NCBI RefSeq assembly: GCF_003987565.1
Contig: NZ_NGJY01000001.1
Location: forward strand, 1 to 64,000
DNA: 64,000 bases
Direction: 5' to 3'
DNA from: Vagococcus fessus
GTDB lineage: Bacteria; Bacillota; Bacilli; Lactobacillales; Vagococcaceae
Part shown: one piece after another, positions 37,194 to 46,522 of the stretch
Layout: each line of letters opens with the position of its first letter
How positions within the stretch are numbered: position 1 is the first letter of the stretch
Notes under the pieces: model-generated
Seen by the model: only the letters and a program-made list of their open reading frames with translations
Told to the model about the DNA's origin: nothing
Database searches by the model: none
Position numbers and translations under genes: made by a program

Positions 37194-37709
37194 GTCTAAT
37201 AAATCAAGTAAATCTTCAAGAGAGATACTTTGATCGAAGATATAATTATTGATAACCATTGTTGGGACGAATGGAATATTCGCCGCGGTTGCTTCTTGTT
37301 GGATGGTTGAACTAAAGTTTTTACGATAATCTTCTTCTAATTTCAATTCATTTTTGGCGTAGTTACTGATAGCGTCGAATGTTTCTAAGTTACCCCAAAT
37401 ATCTTGCGTATTGTATATGCTAGTAAGTTGTTCTATAGCAAGTGGGCCATCAGTCTTTGAAATAAAACGATGCATGATATTCCCTTTGTCTAGTCCTGGT
37501 TTATCTTTGTCATAAAGTTTAATACAACGTTGTAATTTACCTTCTAAAACAAGCTTCATTAATAGTGTATTTGTATCTTCATGCCATTTTTTGCAAAAAG
37601 GACAGCGTACATTAATGAGTTCAATGAGTTTAATCGGTGCTGTATCTTGTCCTACTACAATCCCTGTAGTATGGTTTAAAAATGTTGCATTCATACTTGA
37701 TGTATCCAT
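37188..37709 (-). CDS. DsbA-family thioredoxin-fold protein
   Basis: 173 residues with CPFC at about 36-39 (NVRCPFCKKWHED) and the cis-proline FVPTM near 152, typical of DsbA/DsbG-like thiol-disulfide proteins. No signal peptide is visible, so it is probably cytoplasmic, like the Spx-adaptor (YjbH-like) or FrnE-type branch. AAAGGATG precedes ATG 37709. A terminator separates it from clpP upstream. Confidence 0.85.
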   Translation of the reverse strand: MDTSSMNATFLNHTTGIVVGQDTAPIKLIELINVRCPFCKKWHEDTNTLLMKLVLEGKLQRCIKLYDKDKPGLDKGNIMHRFISKTDGPLAIEQLTSIYNTQDIWGNLETFDAISNYAKNELKLEEDYRKNFSSTIQQEATAANIPFVPTMVINNYIFDQSISLEDLLDLLDK

Positions 37710-37734
37710 GTGTCACATCCTTTAATTTAGTGAG

Positions 37735-37764
37735 AAAAAAACAACTTAGAAAATTCTAAGTTGT
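37735..37764 (-). terminator. Terminator of clpP
   Basis: ACAACTTAGAA/TTCTAAGTTGT perfect 11-bp stem; on the minus strand it is followed by a T-run (the A-run at 37735-37740). Confidence 0.9.
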
Positions 37765-37771
37765 TTTTTGA

Positions 37772-38353
37772 TTAACGGTTAACCATTACATCATCAATTA
37801 AGCCATATTCTTTCGCTTGTTCTGCTGACATAAAGTTATCACGATCAGTATCTTGGGCAATCTTTTCAATAGGTTGTCCTGTTCGTTCTGCTAAAATCGC
37901 ATTTAAACGCTCACGTGTATTTAGAATGTGGCGAGCCGCAATTTCAATCTCAGTTGCTTGACCTTGTGCGCCTCCTAGAGGTTGGTGAATCATAATCTCT
38001 GCATTTGGAAGAGCAAAACGTTTTCCTTTAGCACCAGCAGTTAATAAGAAACTACCCATAGATGCAGCCATACCAAGTACAATAGTTTGAACATCTGCTT
38101 TAACGAAATTCATTGTGTCGTAAATAGCTAAACCGGCAGATACACTTCCACCTGGTGAATTGATATAAAGGTAGATATCTTTTTCAGAATCTTGTGCATC
38201 TAAGAAAAGTAGTTGTGCAATAACGGCATTAGCAACGTTATCATCAATACCACCACTTAGCATAATGATTCTATCTTTTAATAATCTTGAATAAATGTCA
38301 TAAGAACGTTCACCACGAGATGATTGTTCAATGACTGTTGGAATTAAATTCAT
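37772..38353 (-). CDS. clpP: ATP-dependent Clp protease proteolytic subunit
   Basis: 193 residues, the standard ClpP. Catalytic Ser in [10 protein letters not shown] (about 98), His in MIHQPLGG (about 123), Asp in DRDNFM (about 172). The N-terminus [25 protein letters not shown] is diagnostic. Forms the tetradecameric chamber fed by ClpX, ClpC and ClpE. AGGAGG lies just upstream. A single TTGACC (38416-38421) could be half of a CtsR site (the full site is a tandem repeat), so control by CtsR is uncertain. Confidence 0.98.
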   Translation of the reverse strand: MNLIPTVIEQSSRGERSYDIYSRLLKDRIIMLSGGIDDNVANAVIAQLLFLDAQDSEKDIYLYINSPGGSVSAGLAIYDTMNFVKADVQTIVLGMAASMGSFLLTAGAKGKRFALPNAEIMIHQPLGGAQGQATEIEIAARHILNTRERLNAILAERTGQPIEKIAQDTDRDNFMSAEQAKEYGLIDDVMVNR

Positions 38354-38508
38354 GTGTTTTCCTCCTACTTAATCGTTCTCTAAACTCTTATTTATTCTAA
38401 CATAAAGCCCGAAACTTGACCACATTTATACTTTTATGCAATAATTAATATTACATTAATATATATTTTGTTATAAAAAGTTTCATATAACGAACCTTTG
38501 ATAAAAAA

Positions 38509-38560
38509 TGTAATATAAACGTAATAAATATAGTTTTAATGTAATGAATTGTGTTAAAAT
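38509..38560 (+). promoter_or_regulatory. WalR-like boxes and extended -10 promoter
   Basis: TGTAAT (38509-38514), N5, CGTAAT (38520-38525) fits the WalR (YycF) site TGTWAH-N5-TGTWAH with one mismatch. A second pair, TGTAAT (38540-38545) and TGTTAA (38552-38557), has a 6-bp gap. An extended -10 TGTTAAAAT (38552-38560) lacks a -35 match; the first box centres about 50 bp before the expected start, as for an activator. Confidence 0.45.
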
Positions 38561-38616
38561 GTTCATAAGAAGGTCGGATAATAAAATAGCTTATAAGCAA
38601 AAATGGAGGTTCTGAT

Positions 38617-39615
38617 ATGCGTTACTTTAAAATAATAGTTAACCGTGTGTTGTTTTTTGTGTTTTTTATGAGTACATTTACCATCGCTAAAAGTTTAATG
38701 ACTGATTCTGGTTTGTTTTCAAATAAAGCAGCTATAATTATGTTAGTAACGTCTCTAGTGGGGATAATCAATACAATTAATCCATTTGTTATTGGTAAAG
38801 TAACAAATACTAGGTTGAGACCTTCAAATGCTATTTTGCTTCTTATCGCTATTATTACTTTGGCAACGACAGGTGAGTTAACCAAAATGGCAAGTAGTGT
38901 GGAAAGAAAAATAACTGGGCAAACACCTAAGTTAGAAAAAGAGATTGCGGAAGAAGTAAAGAAAGAAACAGAAACGAAGACCGAGAAAACAAAGGTTGTG
39001 ACTGATACTTCGAAAGAAGTGGGGCACAAGAAGCCTATCGATGAAAAGAAACAGAAAAAAGAACTTTATCAATTATTGTCAAAAAAAATAGATAATTTAG
39101 AAAAAGATGATGTTAATGGGCACTTGAGATACTCAAGCTCATATTTAGAAGATAACCATCGTTCTAATCAGGTATATCCGTATTTAGTTACATCAAGACG
39201 AGATGATATGGAAGATTTAACTATGAATTTATGGATTAGATATTCATATGCAGGTGAAGATGCACTGGACCTACAAAAATTTACAATCCAAACGGATACG
39301 ATGGAGTATACGATGGATGCGTATGATGTTAGGGTTGATCGTGATCTAGGGTTACCTAAAGAAATTGATGAGACAGAAGAAACGAAACCTGAAGCAGATG
39401 GTTCGACTTGGGAATGGGTAGAATTTTCACCTAATTCAGACAAACTCGAAATGTTGAGAGATATGGCGAGTTCTAAACATGTCAGTTTACATTACAAAGG
39501 TAGAGAAGGTTCTGAAAGTCGGGAATTAAAAGAAGTAGAATTAGTTGCGTTAAGGCAAGTTTTACAAGTATATGATATATTCTTGGTTGCTAACACACCA
39601 GAAGATACTAAATAA
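38617..39615 (+). CDS. Unknown membrane protein with charged linker and C-terminal domain
   Basis: I do not recognise this 332-residue protein. Three hydrophobic helices (about 8-27, 38-62 and 70-88) are followed by a Lys/Glu/Thr-rich linker (about 105-155, EKEIAEEVKKETETKTEKTK) and a folded-looking domain of 170 residues with alternating hydrophobic and charged residues (DLTMNLWIRYSYAGED). ATG 38617 after GGAGG. Single gene with its own promoter region carrying WalR-like boxes and its own terminator, so a cell-envelope stress role is plausible but inferred. Confidence 0.8.
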   Translation: MRYFKIIVNRVLFFVFFMSTFTIAKSLMTDSGLFSNKAAIIMLVTSLVGIINTINPFVIGKVTNTRLRPSNAILLLIAIITLATTGELTKMASSVERKITGQTPKLEKEIAEEVKKETETKTEKTKVVTDTSKEVGHKKPIDEKKQKKELYQLLSKKIDNLEKDDVNGHLRYSSSYLEDNHRSNQVYPYLVTSRRDDMEDLTMNLWIRYSYAGEDALDLQKFTIQTDTMEYTMDAYDVRVDRDLGLPKEIDETEETKPEADGSTWEWVEFSPNSDKLEMLRDMASSKHVSLHYKGREGSESRELKEVELVALRQVLQVYDIFLVANTPEDTK

Positions 39616-39617
39616 AG

Positions 39618-39659
39618 CACTTTATAAGCTAGGTTATCCTAGTTTATAAGGTGTTTTTT
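39618..39659 (+). terminator. Terminator after the unknown membrane protein
   Basis: 16-bp stem CACTTTATAAGCTAGG/CCTAGTTTATAAGGTG with two G-T pairs, loop TTAT, then six T residues. Confidence 0.92.
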
Positions 39660-39681
39660 CTAAGGAGAGGAAGTTGTTGTG

Positions 39682-41358
39682 ATGTATCAAAATTTATGGG
39701 AGCAAACGTCTATTGCTAAAAGAATTGAAGAATTAACAATAGAATTAACTGAAGTTTTAAGTGTGACAGAGACAAAAGGGGAAATTGAAGTAAGTAAAAA
39801 AGTGTATGAACTTTTGAACAGGCTACCTTATTACCAAGAAAATCCTGAAAATCTTTACATTCAAGATATTCCGACAGATAAATTTGGTCGAAAAAATGTT
39901 ATAGCTATTGTAAAAGGAAAGTCGACTTCAAATAAAGCAGTAGCTTTGTTAGGACATACAGATACTGTTGGAATCTCTGATTATGGTAATTTAGCATCAT
40001 TATGTACTACTCCATATGAATTGACTGAAAAAATGGCTGAAATCAAAGATAATTTACCTCAATCGGTTCAAATAGATATTGAAGCTAAAGACGAAGATTA
40101 TTTGTTTGGCAGAGGTATTTTTGATATGAAGAGTGGTAATGCAGTTATAATGGCTTTAATTGAAGCTATCACTATGGATGTTGAAAATTTTGATGGTAAT
40201 CTTATTTATATGGCAGTATGCGATGAAGAAACAAATTCTACAGGGATGTTTGCGGCAGTGCCGGAATTAAACAAACTCGCTAAGCTAAATGAATGGGATA
40301 TACAAGGATTAATTGATACAGATTATATGACGAATGACTATGAAGGTGATGATTCTAAATATATTTATATAGGTACAGTAGGAAAGTTAATGCCTTCATT
40401 CTATGTTGTGGGGAGTGAAACACATGTAGGTGAATCTTTTAATGGCTTAGATCCAAATCAGATTGTAGCAGAATTAACTAGAGAAATTAATTTAAATCCT
40501 GCCTATTGTGATATAGCAGAAGGGCAGGTGACGTTACCTCCTGTTACACTGAAACAACGTGATTTGAAACCAGAGTATTCAGTTCAGATTGCCAAAACGG
40601 CAACGGTATTCTTTAACTATGCCACGCATTGTAGCACACCTGATCAAGTATTGGAGAAGATGTTAGCTGCTGCGGAAAAGTGCATGGATGAAGTGTTAGA
40701 AACTTTATCAGAGCGCTATGAAATGTTTTGCAATCTATCTAACATAGAGAATCAAGGGTTACCATGGAAGACAAAAGTTATATCATATGATGATTTAATT
40801 AAAGAAGTTCGATTAGAGATTGGCGAGGTTGAATTTGAAGAGGTTAGGAGAAAAATTGAAGGTGACCTTTTGAAAGAGAAAAACTTAGATGAACGTGATT
40901 TTTCATTAGCGATGGTTGAAAAGATTCATACTTTATGGTCTTATCGAGATCCTGTTATTGTTGTTTACTTTACACCTCCTTATTACCCTCATATTTTGGT
41001 TGAAGGGAAAAATAAAAAAGAGAAAAACATGTTGAAAGCTGTTGAAAAAGCAATGGCAGAAACAGTAACGGATTACCCATTAGTATTAAAAAAGTTTTTT
41101 CCGTATATTGCAGATATAAGTTTTGCTTCGGCTCCTCAAGATGCGAATGTAGTAGAAAATCTCAAAGGAAATATGCCTGGTTTTGGATCGAAATATATAA
41201 TGCCGATTGAAGAGATGCAGAAATTAAATGTCCCTGTATTGGATATAGGTCCATTTGGGAAAGATGCTCACAAATATACTGAACGTGTAGAAACAAATTA
41301 TTCATTTAATGTAACACCCGAGGTTGTTTACAGAACAATTATAGAATTGTTAAAGTAA
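39682..41358 (+). CDS. M20 family peptidase, RocB-like
   Basis: 558 residues, much longer than typical M20 enzymes and like RocB, the protein of unknown catalytic role in the Bacillus arginine-use regulon. Metal-site motifs: LLGHTDTVGISDYG (about 93), GRGIFDMKSGNAV (about 150) and CDEETNSTGM (about 188). No roc genes are adjacent, so a link to arginine use is only by family. ATG 39682 (or GTG 39679, one codon earlier) after AGGAGAGG. Single gene. Confidence 0.85.
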   Translation: MYQNLWEQTSIAKRIEELTIELTEVLSVTETKGEIEVSKKVYELLNRLPYYQENPENLYIQDIPTDKFGRKNVIAIVKGKSTSNKAVALLGHTDTVGISDYGNLASLCTTPYELTEKMAEIKDNLPQSVQIDIEAKDEDYLFGRGIFDMKSGNAVIMALIEAITMDVENFDGNLIYMAVCDEETNSTGMFAAVPELNKLAKLNEWDIQGLIDTDYMTNDYEGDDSKYIYIGTVGKLMPSFYVVGSETHVGESFNGLDPNQIVAELTREINLNPAYCDIAEGQVTLPPVTLKQRDLKPEYSVQIAKTATVFFNYATHCSTPDQVLEKMLAAAEKCMDEVLETLSERYEMFCNLSNIENQGLPWKTKVISYDDLIKEVRLEIGEVEFEEVRRKIEGDLLKEKNLDERDFSLAMVEKIHTLWSYRDPVIVVYFTPPYYPHILVEGKNKKEKNMLKAVEKAMAETVTDYPLVLKKFFPYIADISFASAPQDANVVENLKGNMPGFGSKYIMPIEEMQKLNVPVLDIGPFGKDAHKYTERVETNYSFNVTPEVVYRTIIELLK

Positions 41359-41360
41359 TG

Positions 41361-41411
41361 AAAAAACTCTTAAGAAAAAGTCTTCTAGGACCATTCTTAA
41401 GAGTTTTTTTA
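41361..41411. terminator. Bidirectional terminator between rocB-like and lipoprotein genes
   Basis: AAAAAACTCTTAAGAA (41361-41376) pairs with TTCTTAAGAGTTTTTT (from 41394); long loop; T-runs on both strands. Confidence 0.9.
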
Positions 41412-41849
41412 TTGATTGATAGTAAATTGGAGTGTGTTATCGTATATATAAACTTCTTTTTTCATTTTAGAGCCATCATTTGTTTTCCAATAATAAATAA
41501 GACATTCTACTTTTTCGCCATTAGTAAGTTTTTCTAGTAAGATAGTGCAATTGTCAGTTATATTGGACAACTCATCAATAGTCTGATTATCTTGTTTACT
41601 AAAAGCGTCTTGCTTTTGTGATTCAAGTAGGTCTATCGCTTTATTCAACTTTTTAGTTAGTTTTTTTGGTTCTGTAATTTCTTTAGAGGGTTTTCCAAGG
41701 TTTTGGATAATATCACTTTTATTCTCAAAAGAATTAATAGTTTGTATTTTGTCCTCAGATAAGTAAATTTTTTTTTCAGTAGGAATTATCCCACAGCCAG
41801 TTAGAAATAATACAAAACTTAAACTCAATACTAAAAATAATTTGTTCAT
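41409..41849 (-). CDS. Putative lipoprotein
   Basis: 146 residues. N-terminal signal MNKLFLVLSLSFVLFLTGCG with lipobox LTGC (cysteine at 19), so it is lipidated and anchored outside the membrane. The mature part is Lys/Glu/Asn-rich with a conserved-looking YYWKTNDGSKMKKEVYIYDNTLQF end. No recognised family. GGGGAG precedes ATG 41849. Confidence 0.85.
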   Translation of the reverse strand: MNKLFLVLSLSFVLFLTGCGIIPTEKKIYLSEDKIQTINSFENKSDIIQNLGKPSKEITEPKKLTKKLNKAIDLLESQKQDAFSKQDNQTIDELSNITDNCTILLEKLTNGEKVECLIYYWKTNDGSKMKKEVYIYDNTLQFTINQ

Positions 41850-41943
41850 GTTAATCTCCCCAAGTCATAAAATTGTTTTATAGTTACTATTCATACTTAT
41901 CCATGATAGCATATTTAACGTTTAAATATATGAACTTTTTTCG

Positions 41944-41977
41944 AAAAATAAAAAACCTAAAGCGAAGTTTAGGTTTT
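41944..41977 (-). terminator. Terminator of the unknown gene at 41976-42371
   Basis: AAAACCTAAA, loop GCGAAG, TTTAGGTTTT; on the minus strand it is followed by a T-rich tract. The stop codon of the gene falls inside the stem. Confidence 0.85.
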
Positions 41978-42371
41978 AGTCTAAAGAGCCAGCAGATAAG
42001 CCATCGATTGATGAGATGCGTAAAGCAAATGCAGCTAGGCTTGTTTTATTGCCACTAGCTAACGATTTGATTGTGACATCTTCTAAATATAAGTAAGTAG
42101 GTTCGATTGTAAAAATTTCTTCAACTGAAAGTTCTTCTTTAGCATCTTTTGTACGGATGTTAATGCTTGCTGCAGCGATATCAAATAGAGGGTTACTGTT
42201 GTCTGAATCTTTATCTGCTACTAGTTTTGGATCATCGTCTGGAACAACAAATCCTGAAATAATAGTTTCTCCAACAAAAAATAACGGTTTGTTATTACCT
42301 AATTGTTTTTTACACATACTTGATGTTAAATGAGCCATGTGATGTGTATAATCATTATCTTTATAAATCAT
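41976..42371 (-). CDS. Conserved-looking hypothetical protein
   Basis: 131 residues, soluble, no membrane segment or signal. Text such as HLTSSMCKKQLGNNKPLFFVGETIISGFVVPDDD and AAASINIRTKDAKEELSVEEIF looks like a small beta-rich domain. I do not recognise it. GGAAGGA before ATG 42371 and a clean terminator make it a real single-gene unit. Confidence 0.75.
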   Translation of the reverse strand: MIYKDNDYTHHMAHLTSSMCKKQLGNNKPLFFVGETIISGFVVPDDDPKLVADKDSDNSNPLFDIAAASINIRTKDAKEELSVEEIFTIEPTYLYLEDVTIKSLASGNKTSLAAFALRISSIDGLSAGSLD

Positions 42372-42539
42372 ATTATTATCCGTCCTTCCGTCTTTCTGTG
42401 TTAATTATAACTTGTTGAGTAAAACTAAACAATAAATCGAAAAAAAAGACCTAAATAATACCTGTTTAACGAAAGTAGTAAGTTGAGAGTAAAAGTAGGG
42501 GAAATGCTAACTTTGTGTTAAAATAACATTATGAAACAT

Positions 42540-42573
42540 AAAAAACTAGCCGGCATGAGTCGACTAGTTTTTA
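42540..42573 (-). terminator. Terminator of tRNA-Arg
   Basis: AAAAACTAG and CTAGTTTTT arms around a GC-rich loop region; on the minus strand a T-rich tract follows. Confidence 0.8.
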
Positions 42574-42588
42574 CTATTATAATAAAAA

Positions 42589-42660
42589 TACACCCTAAGG
42601 GAATCGAACCCCTGTCTCAAGAACCGGAATCTTGTGTGATATCCACTACACTAAGGGTGC
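42589..42660 (-). tRNA. tRNA-Arg (CCG)
   Basis: On the minus strand: acceptor GCACCCT/AGGGTGT, anticodon stem CAAGA/TCTTG enclosing TTCCGGT (anticodon CCG), T-arm AGGGGTTCGATTCCCT, discriminator A. Isolated single tRNA upstream of and divergent from rpoN. Confidence 0.95.
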
Positions 42661-42755
42661 AAGTACAGTGACCATTTTAGCGAATATTAAATGAAATAGC
42701 AAGGATTTATAGAGAACAAGAATCACGTATATTAATTTACTGAAAGGAGATCAGT

Positions 42756-44087
42756 ATGAAATTATCACAAGGGATGACCCAAAAACAATCTCAAACTCAA
42801 AAAATGGCTATGACTCAGCAAATGCAACAATCCATTCAAATGTTGCAATATAATTCGGATGAACTTCAACATTTTTTAGAAAATAAAGCGTTAGAAAACC
42901 CGTTAATTGACGTGGTAGTTGAGGGAGATTTTTATGAACAGCCGATAAAGACATCTTCTAAGGTATCAAATCAAACAGAGGAAACAAATTATTTGAATCA
43001 AATTCCAGACAACACGCTTTCTTTATTTGAGTCATTATTAGAGCAAATACATTTGAATTATCGAGATACTCCAATTAGACAGACAATGATCTATTTAGCA
43101 GAGTTTATTGATGTAAATGGATATTTGATGATAGATTTAAATGACGTTGCAAGCGCAACTGGAGTCTCGTATATTCAAGTTGTAGATGCATTGACCTTGT
43201 TACAACAATTGGATCCACCAGGAATAGCAGCTAGAAGCTTGCAGGAGTGTTTATTGTTACAAATAGAAAGAGATAATGAAGCTCCGAACTTGGCTTATCT
43301 AGTGATTGAAGAAGAGTTTGAAAATTTTGCTAATCGTAAATGGCAAATTATTGCAAAAAAATACGAGGTGAGTTTAGCCGCTATCCAGGAAATCTACGAT
43401 TTTGTTCAGTTATTAAGTCCTAACCCAGGCGCTGCATATGGTGAAACTATCCAACAATACATTCGACCAGATCTGATTGTAAAAAAAATAGAAGATGGGT
43501 TAGAAGTCAGTTCAACGCGTACTGCTTTCCCTATAGTTAATTTTCAACAACAGTATTTTGACAGAATGAAGCAAACGGGTGACCAAGAGGTTAATACCTA
43601 CCTAAAAGAAAAAAAAGCAGAGTTTGAATGGATAAAAAAAAGTGTTGCTCAACGTGGAGATACTATTTTAAAAGTGGGGATAGAGATTGTAAATCGCCAA
43701 AGGGACTTTTTCTTAGAAGAAGGCAAACGATTAAAACCGCTAATGTTAAAAGAAATCGCGCAAGCGCTGAATGTGCACGAATCTACAATTAGTCGGTCTG
43801 TAAATGGCAAATATTTAGAGACATCTTTTGGAATTTTTGAATTACGTTCATTCTTCACAACAGGATTAAATGATCAAAGAGGTGGAGAGGATGTATCTGC
43901 TTCAGATGCGAAAATGTTGATTGATCAATTGATAAAAAACGAAAATAAAGCTAAGCCATTATCAGACCAGAAATTAGTTGACCTTTTAAGAGAAGAAGGA
44001 ATAGAAATTTCTAGGAGAACAGTGGCAAAGTATCGTGATGCATTAGGTATTGCCTCATCAAGTAAACGTAAACGGTTTGATGATTAA
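42756..44087 (+). CDS. rpoN: RNA polymerase sigma-54 factor (RpoN/SigL)
   Basis: 443 residues. Gln-rich region I (MTQKQSQTQKMAMTQQMQQSIQMLQ) that contacts activators, core-binding middle (LLQQLDPPGIAARSLQECL), HTH ALNVHESTISRSVNGKYLETSFG, and the C-terminal RpoN box ISRRTVAKYRDALGI. Drives PTS and catabolic genes with LevR-type activators in low-GC Gram-positives. ATG 42756 after AAAGGAG. Upstream of the cggR-gap operon, as in Listeria, but separated by a terminator. Confidence 0.97.
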   Translation: MKLSQGMTQKQSQTQKMAMTQQMQQSIQMLQYNSDELQHFLENKALENPLIDVVVEGDFYEQPIKTSSKVSNQTEETNYLNQIPDNTLSLFESLLEQIHLNYRDTPIRQTMIYLAEFIDVNGYLMIDLNDVASATGVSYIQVVDALTLLQQLDPPGIAARSLQECLLLQIERDNEAPNLAYLVIEEEFENFANRKWQIIAKKYEVSLAAIQEIYDFVQLLSPNPGAAYGETIQQYIRPDLIVKKIEDGLEVSSTRTAFPIVNFQQQYFDRMKQTGDQEVNTYLKEKKAEFEWIKKSVAQRGDTILKVGIEIVNRQRDFFLEEGKRLKPLMLKEIAQALNVHESTISRSVNGKYLETSFGIFELRSFFTTGLNDQRGGEDVSASDAKMLIDQLIKNENKAKPLSDQKLVDLLREEGIEISRRTVAKYRDALGIASSSKRKRFDD

Positions 44088-44148
44088 AGAATTTTAGGTT
44101 GTTTTTACTTTTAAGTAACAACCGATTATTTCACAAAGAATAATATAG

Positions 44149-44182
44149 AACGACAAGTCTGAATAAGGCTTGTTGTTTTTTC
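44149..44182 (+). terminator. Terminator of rpoN
   Basis: AACGACAAG (44149-44157) and CTTGTTGTT (44169-44177) with one G-T pair, followed by a T-run. Confidence 0.85.
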
Positions 44183-44211
44183 TTGCTAAAAATTAAAAAG
44201 GGTGTTAAACT
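44183..44211 (+). promoter_or_regulatory. Promoter of the cggR-glycolysis operon
   Basis: TTGCTA (44183-44188), 17-bp spacer, TAAACT (44206-44211) with an extended TGT, overlapping the end of the rpoN terminator. Confidence 0.75.
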
Positions 44212-44232
44212 ATATGTGTAAGTTAGTTGAGA

Positions 44233-44272
44233 GCGAATTATTAAACAAATGATTCGATTTCGCCCTTTTTTT
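44233..44272 (+). terminator. Candidate leader hairpin / attenuator before cggR
   Basis: GAATTATT pairs with AATGATTC (one T-G pair), extended by GCG/CGC with a bulge, and is followed by eight T residues, between the promoter and the CggR operator. Could end some transcripts early. Confidence 0.45.
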
Positions 44273-44281
44273 TAAAGTTGA

Positions 44282-44321
44282 TGGGTCGCTGAATGACACA
44301 CTGGGTCGTTTTAAGTCCCAT
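44282..44321 (+). promoter_or_regulatory. CggR operator
   Basis: Two direct repeats: TGGGTCG (44282-44288) with GACA downstream and TGGGTCG (44302-44308) with GTCC downstream, 20 bp apart. The Bacillus CggR operator also has two 20-bp repeats between the promoter and cggR. The location just before the cggR ribosome site supports roadblock repression relieved by fructose-1,6-bisphosphate. Confidence 0.78.
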
Positions 44322-44335
44322 GAAGGAGTATAGTA

Positions 44336-45373
44336 ATGGAAAACCAACTAGAATTAATTGAAGCAATTGCCCCGGATACGATGCAAGTCGTACAAGAACG
44401 GTATCTTGTTTTAAAGAATATCGATTGGATGGCTCCTGTTGGCAGAAGAACCTTAGCTTTGAAATTAGGTTTAACAGAACGTGTATTACGGACTGAAACA
44501 GACTTACTTAAAAACTTAGGTCTTATTGATGCCTCTAAGAGTGGCATGACGATTACCCCGAAAGGTAAAAGCGTGATGTTAGGATTAGAATCGCTAATGG
44601 GCCAATATTCAGGAATGAAACAAAAAGAACGACAAGTTGCAGATTACTTTGGCATTGAAAAATGTGTGATTGTTGCTGGTAACAGTGATGAAGAAGACAA
44701 GGTGCTAGCAAGTTTTGGTTTGATGGTTTCAGAGTCACTTCGAACGATACTGCCAGATAAAGAGAATGTCATTGCCGTTATGGGTGGCACAACGATGGCA
44801 GCAGTTGCAGAAAACATGACCGTCCTGGATCATAAACTTAGTAACAATATTTTCGTGCCAGCGCGCGGAGGGATTGGAGAGTCGGTTGGTATTCAAGCGA
44901 ACTCAGTCAGTTCTACGATGGCTGCTAAAACAGGTGGCACATCACGACCGCTTTACGTACCAGAACGGGTAAGTAAAGAAACGTATCAATCACTTTTACA
45001 AGAACCATTTGTTCAACAAGTATTAGGATTGATTGATGAATCAACGTGTGTGATTCATAGTATAGGTCGAGCGTTACACATGGCCGAAAGAAGAGGCATG
45101 TCTGAAGAAGAATTTGTGATGTTAAAAGAATCTGGAGCAGTTGGGGAGTCATTTGGCTATTTCTTCGATAAAGAAGGAAAAGTTGTTTATAAGATTCCAC
45201 GTATCGGCTTACAACTAGATGATTTGGAAAAAGTTCCTTATATTCTAGCAGTTGCAGGTGGCGCTAAAAAATCCCGTGCGATAAAAGCTTATATGAAACA
45301 TGCACCGAAACAAACATGGCTCATTACAGATGAAAGTGCCGCAAATGAGATTTTAAAAGAGGAAACTCTTTAA
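44336..45373 (+). CDS. cggR: Central glycolytic genes regulator
   Basis: 345 residues. N-terminal winged HTH ([29 protein letters not shown]) and a SorC-type sugar-phosphate-binding domain ([31 protein letters not shown]). Represses gap and downstream genes; fructose-1,6-bisphosphate is the inducer in the family. ATG 44336 after GAAGGAG. First gene of the operon, 40 nt before gap. Confidence 0.95.
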   Translation: MENQLELIEAIAPDTMQVVQERYLVLKNIDWMAPVGRRTLALKLGLTERVLRTETDLLKNLGLIDASKSGMTITPKGKSVMLGLESLMGQYSGMKQKERQVADYFGIEKCVIVAGNSDEEDKVLASFGLMVSESLRTILPDKENVIAVMGGTTMAAVAENMTVLDHKLSNNIFVPARGGIGESVGIQANSVSSTMAAKTGGTSRPLYVPERVSKETYQSLLQEPFVQQVLGLIDESTCVIHSIGRALHMAERRGMSEEEFVMLKESGAVGESFGYFFDKEGKVVYKIPRIGLQLDDLEKVPYILAVAGGAKKSRAIKAYMKHAPKQTWLITDESAANEILKEETL

Positions 45374-45413
45374 AATAAAAATAATTTTGATTTTCATAAG
45401 GAGGAAATCTCAC

Positions 45414-46418
45414 ATGACAGTAACAGTAGGGATTAATGGATTTGGACGTATCGGACGCTTAGCTTTCCGTCGTATCCAAGAAGTAGAAGGTATTGAAGTA
45501 GTAGCAATCAACGATTTAACAGACGCTAAACAATTAGCTCACTTATTAAAATATGATACAACTCAAGGCCGTTTCAACGGTGAAGTTGAAGTTAAAGAAG
45601 ATCATTTCTTAGTTAACGGAAAAGAAGTTAAAACATTAGCTAATGCTAACCCAGCAGAATTACCATGGGGCGAGCTAGGTGTTGATATCGTTTTAGAATG
45701 TACTGGATTCTTTACTTCTAAAGAAAAAGCTGAAGCTCACTTACAAGGTGGAGCTAAACGTGTTGTTATCTCAGCACCAGGCGGAAACGACGTACCAACA
45801 GTAGTATTCAATACTAACCACGACATCTTAACAGGTGAAGAAACAGTTATCTCAGGTGCTTCATGTACTACTAACTGTTTAGCTCCTATGGCTGACGTTT
45901 TAAACAAAGAATTTGGTGTTGTTGAAGGTTTAATGACAACTATCCACGCTTACACAGGTGACCAAAATACTTTAGATGCTCCTCACAAAGGCGGAGACTT
46001 ACGTCGTGCCCGTGCAGCAGCTGAAAACATCATTCCTAACACAACTGGTGCTGCTAAAGCTATCGGCTTAGTAATCCCAGAATTAAACGGTAAATTAGAC
46101 GGAGCAGCTCAACGTGTTCCTGTAGCAACTGGTTCATTAACTGAATTAGTAACTATCTTAGACAAAAAAGTAACAGTTGAGGAAGTTAATGCAGCTATGA
46201 AAGCAGCAGCTAACGAATCTTACGGTTACACAGCTGACCCAATCGTTTCTTCAGATATCGTAGGTATGACTTACGGATCATTATTCGACGAAACACAAAC
46301 TAAAGTTATGTCTGTTGGCGATCAACAATTAGTTAAAACTGTTGCTTGGTATGATAACGAAATGTCATACACTGCTCAATTAGTTCGTACTTTAGAATAC
46401 TTTGCTAAATTAGGTTAA
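45414..46418 (+). CDS. gap: Glyceraldehyde-3-phosphate dehydrogenase, NAD-dependent
   Basis: 334 residues. NAD-binding [10 protein letters not shown] (5-14), active-site [10 protein letters not shown] with the catalytic cysteine at about 152, and the usual WYDNEMSY end. ATG 45414 is nine bases after AAGGAGG; the longer frame start at 45387 lies before that site. Strong codon bias (AAC, GGT, CGT) signals high expression. A terminator follows directly, so part of the mRNA ends here. Confidence 0.98.
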   Translation: MTVTVGINGFGRIGRLAFRRIQEVEGIEVVAINDLTDAKQLAHLLKYDTTQGRFNGEVEVKEDHFLVNGKEVKTLANANPAELPWGELGVDIVLECTGFFTSKEKAEAHLQGGAKRVVISAPGGNDVPTVVFNTNHDILTGEETVISGASCTTNCLAPMADVLNKEFGVVEGLMTTIHAYTGDQNTLDAPHKGGDLRRARAAAENIIPNTTGAAKAIGLVIPELNGKLDGAAQRVPVATGSLTELVTILDKKVTVEEVNAAMKAAANESYGYTADPIVSSDIVGMTYGSLFDETQTKVMSVGDQQLVKTVAWYDNEMSYTAQLVRTLEYFAKLG

Positions 46419-46458
46419 TTAACTGTTCTAACGAATTGTAATTAATTTACTACATAAG

Positions 46459-46489
46459 GCGGGGAAGCATCGCGCTTCCTCGCTTTTTT
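46459..46489 (+). terminator. Intra-operon terminator after gap
   Basis: GCGGGGAAGC (46459-46468), loop ATCGC, GCTTCCTCGC (46474-46483) with one G-T pair, then six T residues. A strong stem inside the operon, between gap and pgk. Confidence 0.9.
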
Positions 46490-46522
46490 ATTTCAATGAT
46501 AGACATGAGGAGGAAAACAACT

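Noticed and set aside
38416-38421. CtsR operator upstream of clpP
   Set aside because: Only one TTGACC half-site is present; the known operator is a tandem repeat, so I did not list it as a site.
45387-45413. Longer N-termini of gap, pgk (46496) and cspA (4761)
   Set aside because: These extensions lie upstream of or across strong ribosome sites and do not match the conserved family starts.
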